A model generated the notes under the pieces. That model searched no databases. It saw only the letters and a program-made list of their open reading frames with translations, and had not been told where the DNA came from. A program made the translations under genes and the position numbers. DNA of 64,000 nucleotides from positions 30,956-94,955 of the forward strand of contig CAVCUQ010000003.1 of NCBI GenBank assembly GCA_963605425.1, written 5' to 3'. This stretch comes from JAEELC01 sp963605425 (GTDB lineage Bacteria; Bacillota_I; Bacilli_A; Acholeplasmatales; Anaeroplasmataceae). Below are positions 25,059 through 35,900 of this stretch, in pieces; position 1 is the stretch's first letter; the number at the start of each line of letters is the position of its first letter.

Positions 25059-26351
25059 TTACTTAATTCCAACTCTCTTGTAAATAAAGTCTACATTCTT
25101 CATGTAATAATCTAATGTGAAACAGTCATCAATCTCTTCATTTGTTAAAAGACTAGATACCTTTTGATCTTCTTTTAATAAATCTTGATAGTTTTTCTTT
25201 TCTTCAAGAGCACGCATTGCAATAGGTTGTACTGTATCGTATGCTTCTTCACGAACTAAACCTTTATCAATAAGCTTATATAATACTCTTTGAGCAAAGA
25301 TAACGCCGCGAGTTAGATAAATATCTTCAATCATCTTATCAGGATATACAACTAGATTTTCAAGAATTGATTTAAATCTAACTAACATATAATCAAGTAA
25401 GGCAGTTGAATCTGGTAAGATAATACGTTCAGTTGAAGAGTGAGATATATCACGTTCGTGCCATAAAGCAATATTTTCAAAGCTTGTAAGCATATATCCT
25501 CTCATTACACGAGCACATCCACATATATTTTCACTTGAAATAGGATTTCTCTTATGAGGCATAGCGCTTGATCCCTTTTGTCCTTTAGAGAAAGCTTCTT
25601 CTGCTTCTTTAACTTCTTGACGAGCTAAATGTCTAACTTCTAAAGCCATCTTTTCAAGTTCGGATGCAATAAGGGATAAAACTGACATATATTGAGCATG
25701 TCTATCACGTTGAATTACTTGAGTTGAAATATTTGCATAACTAATTCCAAGGTCAGCACATACTGATTCTTCAATTTGTGGTGGAATATTTGCAAAATTA
25801 CCAACAGCTCCAGATAATTTACCAACCTCAACATTCTTTCTAGCAGCAAGGAATTCTTCTTTAATACGAGTTAAATCAGAATACCATAAAGCCCACTTTA
25901 AACCAAAAGAAGTAATATCTGCGTGCATACCATGAGTACGACCGATACATGGAGTATATTCAAACTCTAACGCTCTCTTTTTAATAACGTTCATAATATC
26001 GCATAAATCTTTTTCGATTATATCATTAGCACACTTAAGTAAATATCCGTTAGCTGTATCAACAACATCAGTTGAAGTAAGACCATAATGGATCCACTTC
26101 TTTTCTTCGCCTAATGACTCTCCTACAGCTCTTGTGAAAGCTACAACATCGTGTTTAGTAATAACTTCAATTTCTTTTACTCTATCAATTGAATAAGTAG
26201 CCTTATCAAGCTTAGGTAAATCTTCCTCTGGTACAACACCTAATTTAGACCAAGCCTTTGCATTTAAGAGTTCAACTTTTAAATAAGTATCAAATTTATT
26301 TTTTTCACTCCAAATATCTCTCATTTGTTTTCTTGAATAACGTTCAATCAT
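25059..26351 (-). CDS. purB: Adenylosuccinate lyase
   Basis: 430 residues. It cleaves SAICAR to AICAR and adenylosuccinate to AMP, so it acts twice in the pathway. The lyase-superfamily signature SSAMPHKRNPISSE is at about 265-278, and GLTSTDVVDTANG and RTHGMHADITSFGLKW are intact. It is the last pathway gene of this operon, 8 bp after purD. Confidence 0.97.
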   Translation of the reverse strand: MIERYSRKQMRDIWSEKNKFDTYLKVELLNAKAWSKLGVVPEEDLPKLDKATYSIDRVKEIEVITKHDVVAFTRAVGESLGEEKKWIHYGLTSTDVVDTANGYLLKCANDIIEKDLCDIMNVIKKRALEFEYTPCIGRTHGMHADITSFGLKWALWYSDLTRIKEEFLAARKNVEVGKLSGAVGNFANIPPQIEESVCADLGISYANISTQVIQRDRHAQYMSVLSLIASELEKMALEVRHLARQEVKEAEEAFSKGQKGSSAMPHKRNPISSENICGCARVMRGYMLTSFENIALWHERDISHSSTERIILPDSTALLDYMLVRFKSILENLVVYPDKMIEDIYLTRGVIFAQRVLYKLIDKGLVREEAYDTVQPIAMRALEEKKNYQDLLKEDQKVSSLLTNEEIDDCFTLDYYMKNVDFIYKRVGIK

Positions 26352-26359
26352 ATAAACTC

Positions 26360-27601
26360 CTAATAACTTAAATGTCCTATATCTGTTCTGTAGAATAGAT
26401 TTTCACATTCGATTTTCTTAACATCTTCCATTGCTTTTGCTTTAGCTTCTAGCACACTATCACCTTTAGCTACAACAATTAAGACTCTTCCGCCATTTGT
26501 AACAATCTTATTATCTTTTAAAGCAACACCCATATAATAAACTTTTGATGATACTTTATCAAGATTATTAATTACAAATCCTTTTTTATAATCTGAAGGG
26601 TAACCACGTGAAGCCATTACTACTCCAAGACAATATGATTTATCCCAAGTAAGTAGTGGTTCTTTATGGTCTATCAAATCAAGGAAGGCTTTACATAAAT
26701 CACTTGATAATCTAGGTAATACTACCTCAGTTTCTGGGTCTCCAAAACGGCTGTTAAATTCAATGACCTTAACCCCGTTTTTTGTCTTCATTAGACCACC
26801 ATAAAGTACACCCGTAAAAGGACATCCTTCTTTAACTAGGGCTTTAGCTACAGGCTTCATGATATTTTCTAAAGAATACTCTACATCATTACTCTTTATA
26901 ACAGGAACAGGACTATAAGCCCCCATACCACCTGTATTAGGACCTAGATCATTATCATAGGCTCTCTTATGGTCTTGAGAGATATCTAAAGGATATACAT
27001 TTTCGCCATCTACAAAGCACATAAATGAAAATTCGATACCTTCTAAATATTCTTCAATAACAACTTTTCCTTCTCCAAACTTATCATCAAGAAGCATATC
27101 TTTTAATGCTGAAGTAGCCTCTTCTAAAGTTTTAGCTACAACTACACCTTTACCAGCAGCTAGTCCATCATATTTAATAACAGTTGGAATTTTATGAGAA
27201 CTAACATAGGCAATTGCTTTATCATAATCAGTAAAGGTTTCATATTGTGCAGTAGGGATATTATATTTTTTCATTAAGTCTTTTGCAAATTCCTTGCTAG
27301 TTTCAATTCTAGCACTAGCTTTAGAAGGACCAAATATCTTTAAATTATTTTCTCTAAATAAATCAACAATTCCAGTCTCAAGAATTACTTCAGGACCTAC
27401 TACGGTTAATTCAATGTTATTCTTTAATGCAAAATCAAGTAAGGCTTCTTTATCAGTTTCACTAATATTAACACGCTCCGCTAGACTTAGCATTCCGTCA
27501 TTTCCTTTTGCAACATAGATTTTATCTACTAAAGGTGATTCGCTTAATTTATCTATAATAGCATGTTCTCTTCCGCCACTACCAATTACAAGTACTCTCA
27601 T
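26360..27601 (-). CDS. purD: Phosphoribosylamine-glycine ligase (GAR synthetase)
   Basis: 413 residues, ATP-grasp enzyme of purine step 2. The N-terminal VIGSGGREHAIIDKL, the ATP-grasp loop KYDGLAAGKGVVVAK and GVLYGGLMKTKNGVKVIEFN are all typical. It is not fused to other steps. It is 22 bp downstream of purH in the operon. Confidence 0.97.
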   Translation of the reverse strand: MRVLVIGSGGREHAIIDKLSESPLVDKIYVAKGNDGMLSLAERVNISETDKEALLDFALKNNIELTVVGPEVILETGIVDLFRENNLKIFGPSKASARIETSKEFAKDLMKKYNIPTAQYETFTDYDKAIAYVSSHKIPTVIKYDGLAAGKGVVVAKTLEEATSALKDMLLDDKFGEGKVVIEEYLEGIEFSFMCFVDGENVYPLDISQDHKRAYDNDLGPNTGGMGAYSPVPVIKSNDVEYSLENIMKPVAKALVKEGCPFTGVLYGGLMKTKNGVKVIEFNSRFGDPETEVVLPRLSSDLCKAFLDLIDHKEPLLTWDKSYCLGVVMASRGYPSDYKKGFVINNLDKVSSKVYYMGVALKDNKIVTNGGRVLIVVAKGDSVLEAKAKAMEDVKKIECENLFYRTDIGHLSY

Positions 27602-27623
27602 AATAATTCCTCTTTTTTAAAAA

Positions 27624-29159
27624 TTAATGTTTAAAATGTCTCATTCCAGTGAAGACCATTGCAATACCAAGCTCATCAGCTTTCTTAATAGAATCTTCAT
27701 CACGAATAGATCCACCTGGTTGAATAACAGCTGTTACACCATATTTGCTTGCAAGTGTAATAGTATCATCAAATGGGAAGAAGGCATCAGATGCAAGAAC
27801 TAATGTGGTTTTGCCAGCTTCTTTAGCTTGTTCTAAGGCAATCTTAGCTGCACCTACTCTATTCATTTGACCAGCACCAACACCACAAGTAGTTAAATCT
27901 TTAGCTACTAAGATAGCATTTGATTTAACATGTTTTACGCACTTCATTGCAAAGACTAAATCTTTCATTTCTTCTTCAGTTGGTGCTTTCTTTGTTACAA
28001 CTTTTAAATCTTCTTCATTAAAAATTTCTAAATCTAAATCTTGATATAAAAGTCCGCCATTTACAGTAAGAGCCATTTTCTTATCTTTAAATGGAGTAGA
28101 CATATCAATAATCATAACACGGCAGTTCTTCTTTTTTGCAAGAAGCTTTAAAGCCTCATCAGAATAAGATGGAGCCATAATTATTTCAAGGAATACTTTC
28201 TTTGCAATAATATCAGCAGCTAATTCTTCACTTACTTCTCTATTGAAAGCTACAATACCACCATAAATAGATACGCTATCAGCGTTATAGCATTTATCCC
28301 AAGCAGATACGATATCAGTGCTTACAGCTACACCACATGGATTCATATGCTTAAGACCTACAGCACATGGCTCATTAAATTCTTTTAAAATATTTAAACA
28401 AGCATTACCATCTTGAATATTATTATAAGATAATTCTTTACCTTGTAGTTGTTTTCCATGAACTAGTGAATAACTTGTATAAGGTCCCTTATATAAACAA
28501 GCATTTTGATGAGGATTTTCACCATATCTTAAATCACTTGCTTTTTCATAAGTTAATGTTAATGTCTCATTAAATTCTTCATTATTTAAATTTGCAAAAT
28601 AAGAAGCTATCATTGCATCATAATTAGCTGTAGTTCTATATACTTTACCAGCTAGACGGCATCTTGTTTCAAGTGTAGTATCACCATGTTCTTTAATTTC
28701 TTCAATTACCTTTGCATAGTCTGAGCTATCTACTACAACAGTTACAGCGTTATAGTTCTTAGCTGCACTTCTAAGCATAGAAGGTCCACCAATATCAATG
28801 TTTTCAATAGTTTCTTCTAATGAAGCACCTTTTTCAACAGTCTTCTTGAAAGGATATAAATTAACACATACTAAATCAATAGGCTTAATATTATGTTCTT
28901 TAATTGTAGCCATATGTTCTTCTTTATCTCTTCTTGCAAGAAGACCACCATGAACATTAGGGTGAAGCGTCTTAACTCTACCATCAAGTATTTCAGGGAA
29001 TCCTGTTACATCTTCAATACCAATAGTTTTAACACCATATTCATCTAGGGCTTTCTTAGTACCACCAGTTGAAATAATTTCATATCCTAAATTAGATAAT
29101 TCTTTTGCAAATTCTAAAACGCCAGTCTTATCACTAACGCTAATTAAAGCTCTTTTCAT
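27624..29159 (-). CDS. purH: AICAR transformylase/IMP cyclohydrolase
   Basis: 511 residues, bifunctional enzyme of the last two steps to IMP. The N-terminal cyclohydrolase starts RALISVSDKTGVLEFAKEL and has DGRVKTLHPNVHGGLLARRD. The C-terminal transformylase has the Lys-His motif GLKHMNPCGVAVS and ASDAFFPFDDTI. The ATG is one base after the purN stop, so translation is coupled. Normal length. Confidence 0.98.
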   Translation of the reverse strand: MKRALISVSDKTGVLEFAKELSNLGYEIISTGGTKKALDEYGVKTIGIEDVTGFPEILDGRVKTLHPNVHGGLLARRDKEEHMATIKEHNIKPIDLVCVNLYPFKKTVEKGASLEETIENIDIGGPSMLRSAAKNYNAVTVVVDSSDYAKVIEEIKEHGDTTLETRCRLAGKVYRTTANYDAMIASYFANLNNEEFNETLTLTYEKASDLRYGENPHQNACLYKGPYTSYSLVHGKQLQGKELSYNNIQDGNACLNILKEFNEPCAVGLKHMNPCGVAVSTDIVSAWDKCYNADSVSIYGGIVAFNREVSEELAADIIAKKVFLEIIMAPSYSDEALKLLAKKKNCRVMIIDMSTPFKDKKMALTVNGGLLYQDLDLEIFNEEDLKVVTKKAPTEEEMKDLVFAMKCVKHVKSNAILVAKDLTTCGVGAGQMNRVGAAKIALEQAKEAGKTTLVLASDAFFPFDDTITLASKYGVTAVIQPGGSIRDEDSIKKADELGIAMVFTGMRHFKH

Positions 29160-29160
29160 T

Positions 29161-29730
29161 TTATTCTCCTTCGAGTAATTTATTAATAGTTAAAGGATAA
29201 AGAACATGTTCTATTTCATGAATCTTTTCCTCAAGTTCATCTAAATTGTTTCCATAATATTCAAAAGCCTTTTGACTGATAATTTTACCACCATCAAGTT
29301 CTTTTGATACATAATGAATAGTTACGCCAAATACTTTACATCCATAATTAAATGCATCTTGAATACCATGAGCACCTTTAAATGATGGAAGCAGGGCAGG
29401 ATGAATATTAATTATTTTATTTGGGTAAGTTTCAAGTAATACATTTGTAATAATCTTCATATAACCAGCTAGAGCGATTAAATCAATATTATATTCTTTT
29501 AAAATAGAAACAATATGTTTTTCATAATCTTCTCTTGTTTCAAATTTTAATGCATTTACATAAATACAAGGAATATTATGATTTTTAGCACGCTCTCTTA
29601 CATAAGCCTTAGCTCTATCACAAATAACTACTTTAACATTTCCATTCTTAATTGTTTTATTCTCACAAGCCTGTGCAATAGCTTCAAAATTAGAACCATT
29701 ACCACTTGCAAATACAGCAATATTCTTCAT
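29161..29730 (-). CDS. purN: GAR transformylase (10-formyl-THF dependent)
   Basis: 189 residues; it formylates GAR using 10-formyltetrahydrofolate. The N-terminal AVFASGNGSNFEAIAQA and the catalytic segment NIHPALLPSFKGAHG with Asn, His and the later Asp (LDGGKII) are present. It is 2 bp after purM. No formate-using PurT is seen in the window. Confidence 0.96.
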   Translation of the reverse strand: MKNIAVFASGNGSNFEAIAQACENKTIKNGNVKVVICDRAKAYVRERAKNHNIPCIYVNALKFETREDYEKHIVSILKEYNIDLIALAGYMKIITNVLLETYPNKIINIHPALLPSFKGAHGIQDAFNYGCKVFGVTIHYVSKELDGGKIISQKAFEYYGNNLDELEEKIHEIEHVLYPLTINKLLEGE

Positions 29731-29732
29731 AA

Positions 29733-30773
29733 TTATTTTTCTAGTTCAATATCAACTTGACCAGCTTTATCAGTAACACTACCGATAATATAAGCTTTTC
29801 TATTATGGTTAGCTAAAATATCAAGTACTTTATTAGCACTATTAGCGTCAACTGCAATAACCATACCAATACCCATGTTATAAATATTAAACATTTCTCT
29901 ATGGTCGATATTACCCTTCTTTTCTAGGAATTTGAAAACAGGAAGAATAGGCCAAGTACCTTCTTTAACGTATATTCCTTCTCCTTCTTTTAAAATACGA
30001 GGAATATTTTCATCAAATCCACCACCAGTGATATGAGCTACACCGTGAACATCAACGCTTCTAATAACTTCTAGTACTTCTTTTACATAAATATTTGTAG
30101 GAGTAAGTAATACTTCACCTAAAGTCTTATTAGGATCTAGTTCTTCATATACTTTATGTAAATCTAGGTTTGCATCACGAACAATCTTTCTTACAAGTGA
30201 GAAACCATTAGAATGTACACCTGATGATTCAATACCAATTAAAACATCATTAACTTCTACTTTAGTACCATCAATTAATTTACTCTTTTCAACAACACCT
30301 GTAGTAAATCCGGCAATATCATATTCACCATTTTCATACATACCAGGCATTTCAGCTGTTTCTCCTCCAACAAGAGCACATCCTGCTTGTCTACATCCTT
30401 CAGCTATACCAGAAACGATAGCTTCAACCTTTGCAGGAATAGTCTTTCCTTGAGCTACATAGTCAAGGAAGATTAGAGGTTCTGCACCTTGAGCAAGTAC
30501 ATCATTAACGCACATTGCAACTGCATCAATACCGATAGTATCATGCTTATCCATTTCAAATGCAATCTTAAGCTTAGTACCTACACCATCAGTACCACTA
30601 ACTAAAATAGGTTCTTTAATGTTTAATTTAGTTAAATCAAACATTCCACCGAAAGAACCAATATTACCAACACTACCAACACGATTAGTGCTTGATACAT
30701 GTTTTTTAATTCTTTTTACAACATCATAACCAGCTTCAAGTGAAACACCGGATTTTTCATAATCTATAGCCAT
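29733..30773 (-). CDS. purM: AIR synthetase (FGAM cyclo-ligase)
   Basis: 346 residues. It closes the imidazole ring of AIR in an ATP-dependent step. The signature VSGTDGVGTKLKIAFEMDKH is followed by IGIDAVAMCVNDVLAQGAEP, and GFSLVRKIV and the ITGGGFDENIPR motif are intact. It is a separate protein, not fused to purD or purN. Confidence 0.97.
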   Translation of the reverse strand: MAIDYEKSGVSLEAGYDVVKRIKKHVSSTNRVGSVGNIGSFGGMFDLTKLNIKEPILVSGTDGVGTKLKIAFEMDKHDTIGIDAVAMCVNDVLAQGAEPLIFLDYVAQGKTIPAKVEAIVSGIAEGCRQAGCALVGGETAEMPGMYENGEYDIAGFTTGVVEKSKLIDGTKVEVNDVLIGIESSGVHSNGFSLVRKIVRDANLDLHKVYEELDPNKTLGEVLLTPTNIYVKEVLEVIRSVDVHGVAHITGGGFDENIPRILKEGEGIYVKEGTWPILPVFKFLEKKGNIDHREMFNIYNMGIGMVIAVDANSANKVLDILANHNRKAYIIGSVTDKAGQVDIELEK

Positions 30774-30785
30774 AATTTACCTCAA

Positions 30786-32198
30786 CTAAAATTTATTATC
30801 TTTATTAGCATCATATATTGAAGAATATAATTCTGTCGGATATTTTCCTGTAAAACATGCAGTGCATAATTCATATCTCTTAGATACATCAAATAAAGCT
30901 TTTTCCGAAATGAAAGCAAGAGAATCAGCACCAATTATCTTACATACTTCATCAAGTGAATGACGAGCAGAAATAAGTTCACCATATGTAGAAATATCTA
31001 CACCATAAAAACATGGAGAAATAATTTGAGGAGATGCAATACGAACATGAATTTCTTTTGCACCAAACTCTCTTAATTGTTTAATAATCTTTTTACTAGT
31101 AGTACCTCTAACAATAGAATCATCAATAAGCACTACTCTTTTGCCTGAAACAATACTTCTAACTGGAGATAGTTTCATCATAACAGCACGCTCTCTAAGT
31201 GATTGGCTAGGAGCGATAAATGATCTACCTACATATTTATTCTTAACAAGTCCCATTTCATAAGGAATATGGCTCTCTTCAGAATAACCTATAGCAGCTG
31301 ATAAACTTGAATCAGGAACACCTACTACAATGTCAGCCTCAACTGGAGCTTCTCTATAAAGGATTCTTCCTGTTTCTTTTCTAAACGCATGGACATTTAC
31401 TCCCTCAATATCGCTATCAGGACGAGAGAAATAAATGAATTCCATAGCACACATATAATGATGTTTATATTTAGAATAGTCGTAACTTGTTAAACCATTT
31501 CTATCTATTACAACTACTTCTCCTGGTTTTACATCACGTAAGAACTTAGCACCAACAATATCTAGTGCACAAGTTTCACTAGCTACCACATATCCGTTTC
31601 CTAACATACCAATTGAAAGAGGTCTTAAACCATACTTGTCACGAGTTGCATATAATCTATCTTTAGTAATGATTAAGAAAGCAAAAGCTCCTTCAAGCAT
31701 ATTTAAAGCATGGATAATAACATCAACTCTATTAGTATCAGGTGAATCCTTTTTAATTAAATGAGCTAAAACTTCACTATCTGATGTTGATTGGAATATA
31801 GAACCTTTATCTTCAAGAAAACGTCTAAGTTCATTAGAATTTACTAAATTACCATTATGTGCAAGAGCAAAATCACCACCATGGTGACGGAATAAGAAAG
31901 GTTGAACATTCTCAATACCTCCGCCACCTGATGTTGCATATCTTACATGACCAATTCCAGAAGTACCAGGAAGTTTAGCAAGTGATGCATTATCAAATAT
32001 TTCACTTACTAATCCTTCCCCTTTTTTTCTATTCAGTTTTCCTGCATTATCTACAACAACGATACCGCAACCTTCTTGACCACGGTGTTGAAGAGAATGG
32101 AGTCCATAGTATATATTTTCACTAGCATTTTCTACATTATATACACCAAAGACACCGCATTCTTCATGTAGACCTCTGAAAGCATCATCTTCTGTCAT
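30786..32198 (-). CDS. purF: Amidophosphoribosyltransferase
   Basis: 470 residues, first committed step: PRPP plus glutamine to phosphoribosylamine. A 13-residue propeptide (MTEDDAFRGLHEE) precedes the catalytic Cys of CGVFGVYN, which should become the N-terminus by self-cleavage. The PRPP loop is VVLIDDSIVRGTTSKK. Cysteines in HHYMCAMEF, ISPCFYG and ELCTACFTG match the four ligands of the 4Fe-4S cluster found in Bacillus-type PurF, so oxygen-sensitive stability is inferred. Confidence 0.98.
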   Translation of the reverse strand: MTEDDAFRGLHEECGVFGVYNVENASENIYYGLHSLQHRGQEGCGIVVVDNAGKLNRKKGEGLVSEIFDNASLAKLPGTSGIGHVRYATSGGGGIENVQPFLFRHHGGDFALAHNGNLVNSNELRRFLEDKGSIFQSTSDSEVLAHLIKKDSPDTNRVDVIIHALNMLEGAFAFLIITKDRLYATRDKYGLRPLSIGMLGNGYVVASETCALDIVGAKFLRDVKPGEVVVIDRNGLTSYDYSKYKHHYMCAMEFIYFSRPDSDIEGVNVHAFRKETGRILYREAPVEADIVVGVPDSSLSAAIGYSEESHIPYEMGLVKNKYVGRSFIAPSQSLRERAVMMKLSPVRSIVSGKRVVLIDDSIVRGTTSKKIIKQLREFGAKEIHVRIASPQIISPCFYGVDISTYGELISARHSLDEVCKIIGADSLAFISEKALFDVSKRYELCTACFTGKYPTELYSSIYDANKDNKF

Positions 32199-32209
32199 TT
32201 TTAAAATTC

Positions 32210-32920
32210 CTATCTAGTATTTAATCTTCTTAAAATTTCTTCGTAAGCTTCAATAACCTTACCTAAATCTCTTCTAAATCTATCCTTATCTAACTTGTCT
32301 TGAGTATTAGAATCCCATAGACGGCAAGTATCAGGAGAGATTTCATCAGCTAATACAATTTGACCATCACTAGTTTTACCAAATTCAATTTTGAAATCAA
32401 CTAGAGTAATGTTAATAGATTCGAATAACTTCTTTAAGATTTCATTAATCTTTAAAGTAAGAGAACGAATAGTATCAAGTTCAGCGTATGTAGCTGCACC
32501 TAAAGCAACTGCATGGTCATTATTAATAAGTGGATCACCAAGCTTATCATTCTTGTAACATAATTCAAAAATAGTATTATCAATCTTAGTACCTTCTTTG
32601 ATGTCTAAACGCTTAGCCATAGAACCAGCTACAATATTTCTTACAATAACTTCAAGAGGGAAAATTGTAACCTTCTTGCATAATTGATCTCTATCATTTA
32701 ATTTTTCAACAAAATGAGTAGGAATACCATTCTTAATTAATTCATTGAAAATGATAGTTGTAATTTCGTTATTTAAAACACCCTTATCTTTAATTTGAGC
32801 CTTTTTAATACCGTTGAATGCAGTAGCATCATCCTTATAGTGCATAACGATTAAATTTTCATCATCAGTTCTAAATACTTGTTTAGCTTTTCCTTCATAT
32901 AACATTTCTAATTGTTTCAT
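32210..32920 (-). CDS. purC: SAICAR synthetase
   Basis: 236 residues; it joins CAIR to aspartate. The N-terminal MLYEGKAKQVFRTDDENL, EVIVRNIVAGSMAKR and LVDFKIEFGKTSDGQIVLAD are standard. I start it at ATG 32920 (MKQLEML), which has AAAAGGTGAT upstream; the GTG at 32929 is inside that site. It lies between purL and purF. Confidence 0.97.
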   Translation of the reverse strand: MKQLEMLYEGKAKQVFRTDDENLIVMHYKDDATAFNGIKKAQIKDKGVLNNEITTIIFNELIKNGIPTHFVEKLNDRDQLCKKVTIFPLEVIVRNIVAGSMAKRLDIKEGTKIDNTIFELCYKNDKLGDPLINNDHAVALGAATYAELDTIRSLTLKINEILKKLFESINITLVDFKIEFGKTSDGQIVLADEISPDTCRLWDSNTQDKLDKDRFRRDLGKVIEAYEEILRRLNTR

Positions 32921-32947
32921 AATAATCACCTTTTTGTTTCCTTTTAT

Positions 32948-35900
32948 TTATTGTTTTTTAAAATAATTTACTGCATTAAGAAAGATATTTTGTTCCTTAT
33001 TTCCGTAGATGTTTTTAAAGTTATATTTCTCATATCTTTCTGAATGTCCCATCTTACCTAGAATTAGACCATCTCTAGAAGTAATACCTTCAATTGAATA
33101 TGTACTACCATTAGGGTTGTATGGAGTCTCTTCTTTGATATTTCCATCATTATCACAGTATTGGAAGGCTACAAGACCTTGATCAAATAACGCCTTTGCC
33201 ATCTCACTAGAACATACAAACTTACCTTCACCGTGGGAGATAGCTACATTGTGTACTTCTCCTACTTCAAAGCCTTTAAGCCATGGAGAATTTGTATTAC
33301 ATACTCTAGTAGTTGAAATATGTGATATATGTCTATTTAAATCATTTCTAAATAATGTTGGGGACTGTAAAGTTAGTGAATCGAATTTTCCATATGGAAG
33401 TAATCCAGATTTGATTAAAGCTTGGAAACCATTACAAATACCAAGTATTAATCCTTTTCTTTCAAGAAGACCTTCGATAGCTTCTTTTATATCTTTATTA
33501 TTTAAGATATTTGCAATAAACTTACCACTACCATCAGGTTCATCAGCTGCACTGAATCCTCCTGCTAGCATTAAGATATTACATTTATCGATATTCTTCT
33601 TCATTTCCTTAATAGACTTAAGTACATCAGAAGCAGTTAAGTTCTTAAATACTGTAGTCTTTACCTTAGCACCAGCTTTAACAAAGGCTTTTTCTGAGTC
33701 ATAGTCACAGTTAGTACCTGGGAAGATAGGAATATATACAAGTGGCTTATCGATAGGATCGAATGGATAAGTTGATACTGGTTTTTTTACTTCCTTAGTA
33801 AATGGAGTTTGATTATTTACCGTATCAATCCTATATACCTTTGCATATTCTTCAAAGTTTGCATTGTATAATTCTTCAAATGTAAAATCAGTATCATTTA
33901 ATTTGTAAGTATCAGCCTTAGTTTTACCTAAATAGATTGCATTCTTATATTCAAGTTTTACTTTAGATTCAACAAGTATTGAACCATAGTCTTTATCTAA
34001 TGGATTAGGATATGTAACATTAAATCCAATCTTAGAACCTAAACTCATCTTTGTTAAAGCTTCAACAACTCCACCAAATCCGATTGCAAAACCTGATACA
34101 ATATTCTTATTTAAGATATTTTCTCTAACATATTTAAAGTTATCAGTTAAAGTTTCGATATTAGGCATGTAATTTTTATTTGGAGTATGTTTAATTAGAT
34201 AAATATAATTACCACTCTTCTTAAAATCAGTTGAGATAACGTCTTTAGCATCAACAAGTGTAATACCAAAAGCCATTAACATAGGAGGTACATGTAAAGA
34301 ATCAAATGAACCTGACATTGAATCCTTACCACCAATTGATGGAAGGTGAAGATCATTTTGAATCTTGATTGCACCTAGTAATGATTCAAATGGTTTACCA
34401 AATGTTTCTTTACTTGTCATCTTTTCAAAATATTCTTGATAACTAAATCTCATTTTCTCGAAACTTGCACCTGCTGATACAACCTTAGCACAAGCATCGA
34501 TAACTGCATATTGGCTACCTAAGAATGGACTTGATTCAGTTAAATAAGGATCATAACCATAAGCCATGATAGATGATGTAGTTGTAAATTTATTACCTAC
34601 AGGAAGTTTTTGAACTGATACTTGAGTTTCAGATAATTGATATTTACCACCATAAGGCATTAGTACTGTAGAACGTCCGATTGTTGAGTCAAACATTTCA
34701 ACCAAACCCTTTTGGCTAGCAACATTCTTATCTTTTAATAAATTTAGAGTATCATCATGTAAGTTATTAACTTCTCTTTTGAAGAAATCCTTATATTCAT
34801 TCTTAGTAACATGAACATGAGTTAAATGTTTAGCACCATCAGTATCAAGGAAGCTTCTCTTTAAATTTACATAAAGAGTATTGTTATAATACATCTTTAA
34901 GTTTTCTTCTTCTGTTACATCAGCTACATGAGTTACTTCAATGTTTTCTTCATGACAATATTTAACGAATTTTTTAACATCATTCTTATCAACTACAACA
35001 GCCATTCTCTCTTGAGATTCGCTGATTGCAAGTTCTGTAGCATTAAGACCAGTATATTTAACAGGTACTCTATCTAGATAAATAGTTAATCCTTTTGCAA
35101 GTTCACCGATAGCTACGCTTACACCACCAGCACCAAAGTCATTTGACTTCTTAATTAACTTGCATACTTCTTCTCTTCTAAATAAATGTTCAATCTTTCT
35201 TTCTTCAGGTGCATTACCTTTTTGAACTTCACTTGAACATGTATCAATAGAGTGTACATCATGTTTCTTAGATGAACCAGTAGCTCCTCCAATACCATCA
35301 CGACCTGTTCTACCTCCTAATAGAAGTACAACATCGCCTGGGATAGGAGATTCTCTGCGAATTGCATCAGCTCTAACGGCACCAACTACAGCACCAACTT
35401 CAAGTCTTTTTGCAACATAACCATCATGATAAATTTCTTTAACATGAGTAGTAGCTAAACCGATTTGGTTACCATATGAAGAATATCCGGCTGCAGCTCT
35501 AGTTGAAATAACTTTTTGAGGTAATTTACCGCTTAAAGTATCTTCTACTTTTTGGAAAATATCACCACTACCAGTTACACGCATAGCTTGATATACATAA
35601 GCTCTACCAGAAAGAGGGTCTCTAATAGCTCCACCTAAGCATGTAGAAGCTCCTCCAAATGGTTCTATTTCAGTTGGGTGGTTATGAGTTTCATTCTTAA
35701 ATTGTAATAACCACTTTTCTTCACTAGTATTAACTTTTACATTTACATAAATAGAACATGCGTTGTTTTCTTCAGACTCTTCTAAATCATCTAAATATCC
35801 TTTTTTCTTTAGGTATCTAGCAGCTATACAAGCCATATCCATTAAACAGATATCTTTAGACTCTCTGCCTAAGTCTTCACGCATTTTTAAATATAATTCA

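Noticed and set aside
33249..33704. A 151-codon plus-strand open frame inside purL
   Set aside because: It runs antisense to conserved PurL glutaminase sequence, lacks a ribosome-binding site and resembles nothing. All other plus-strand frames are the same kind of shadow.
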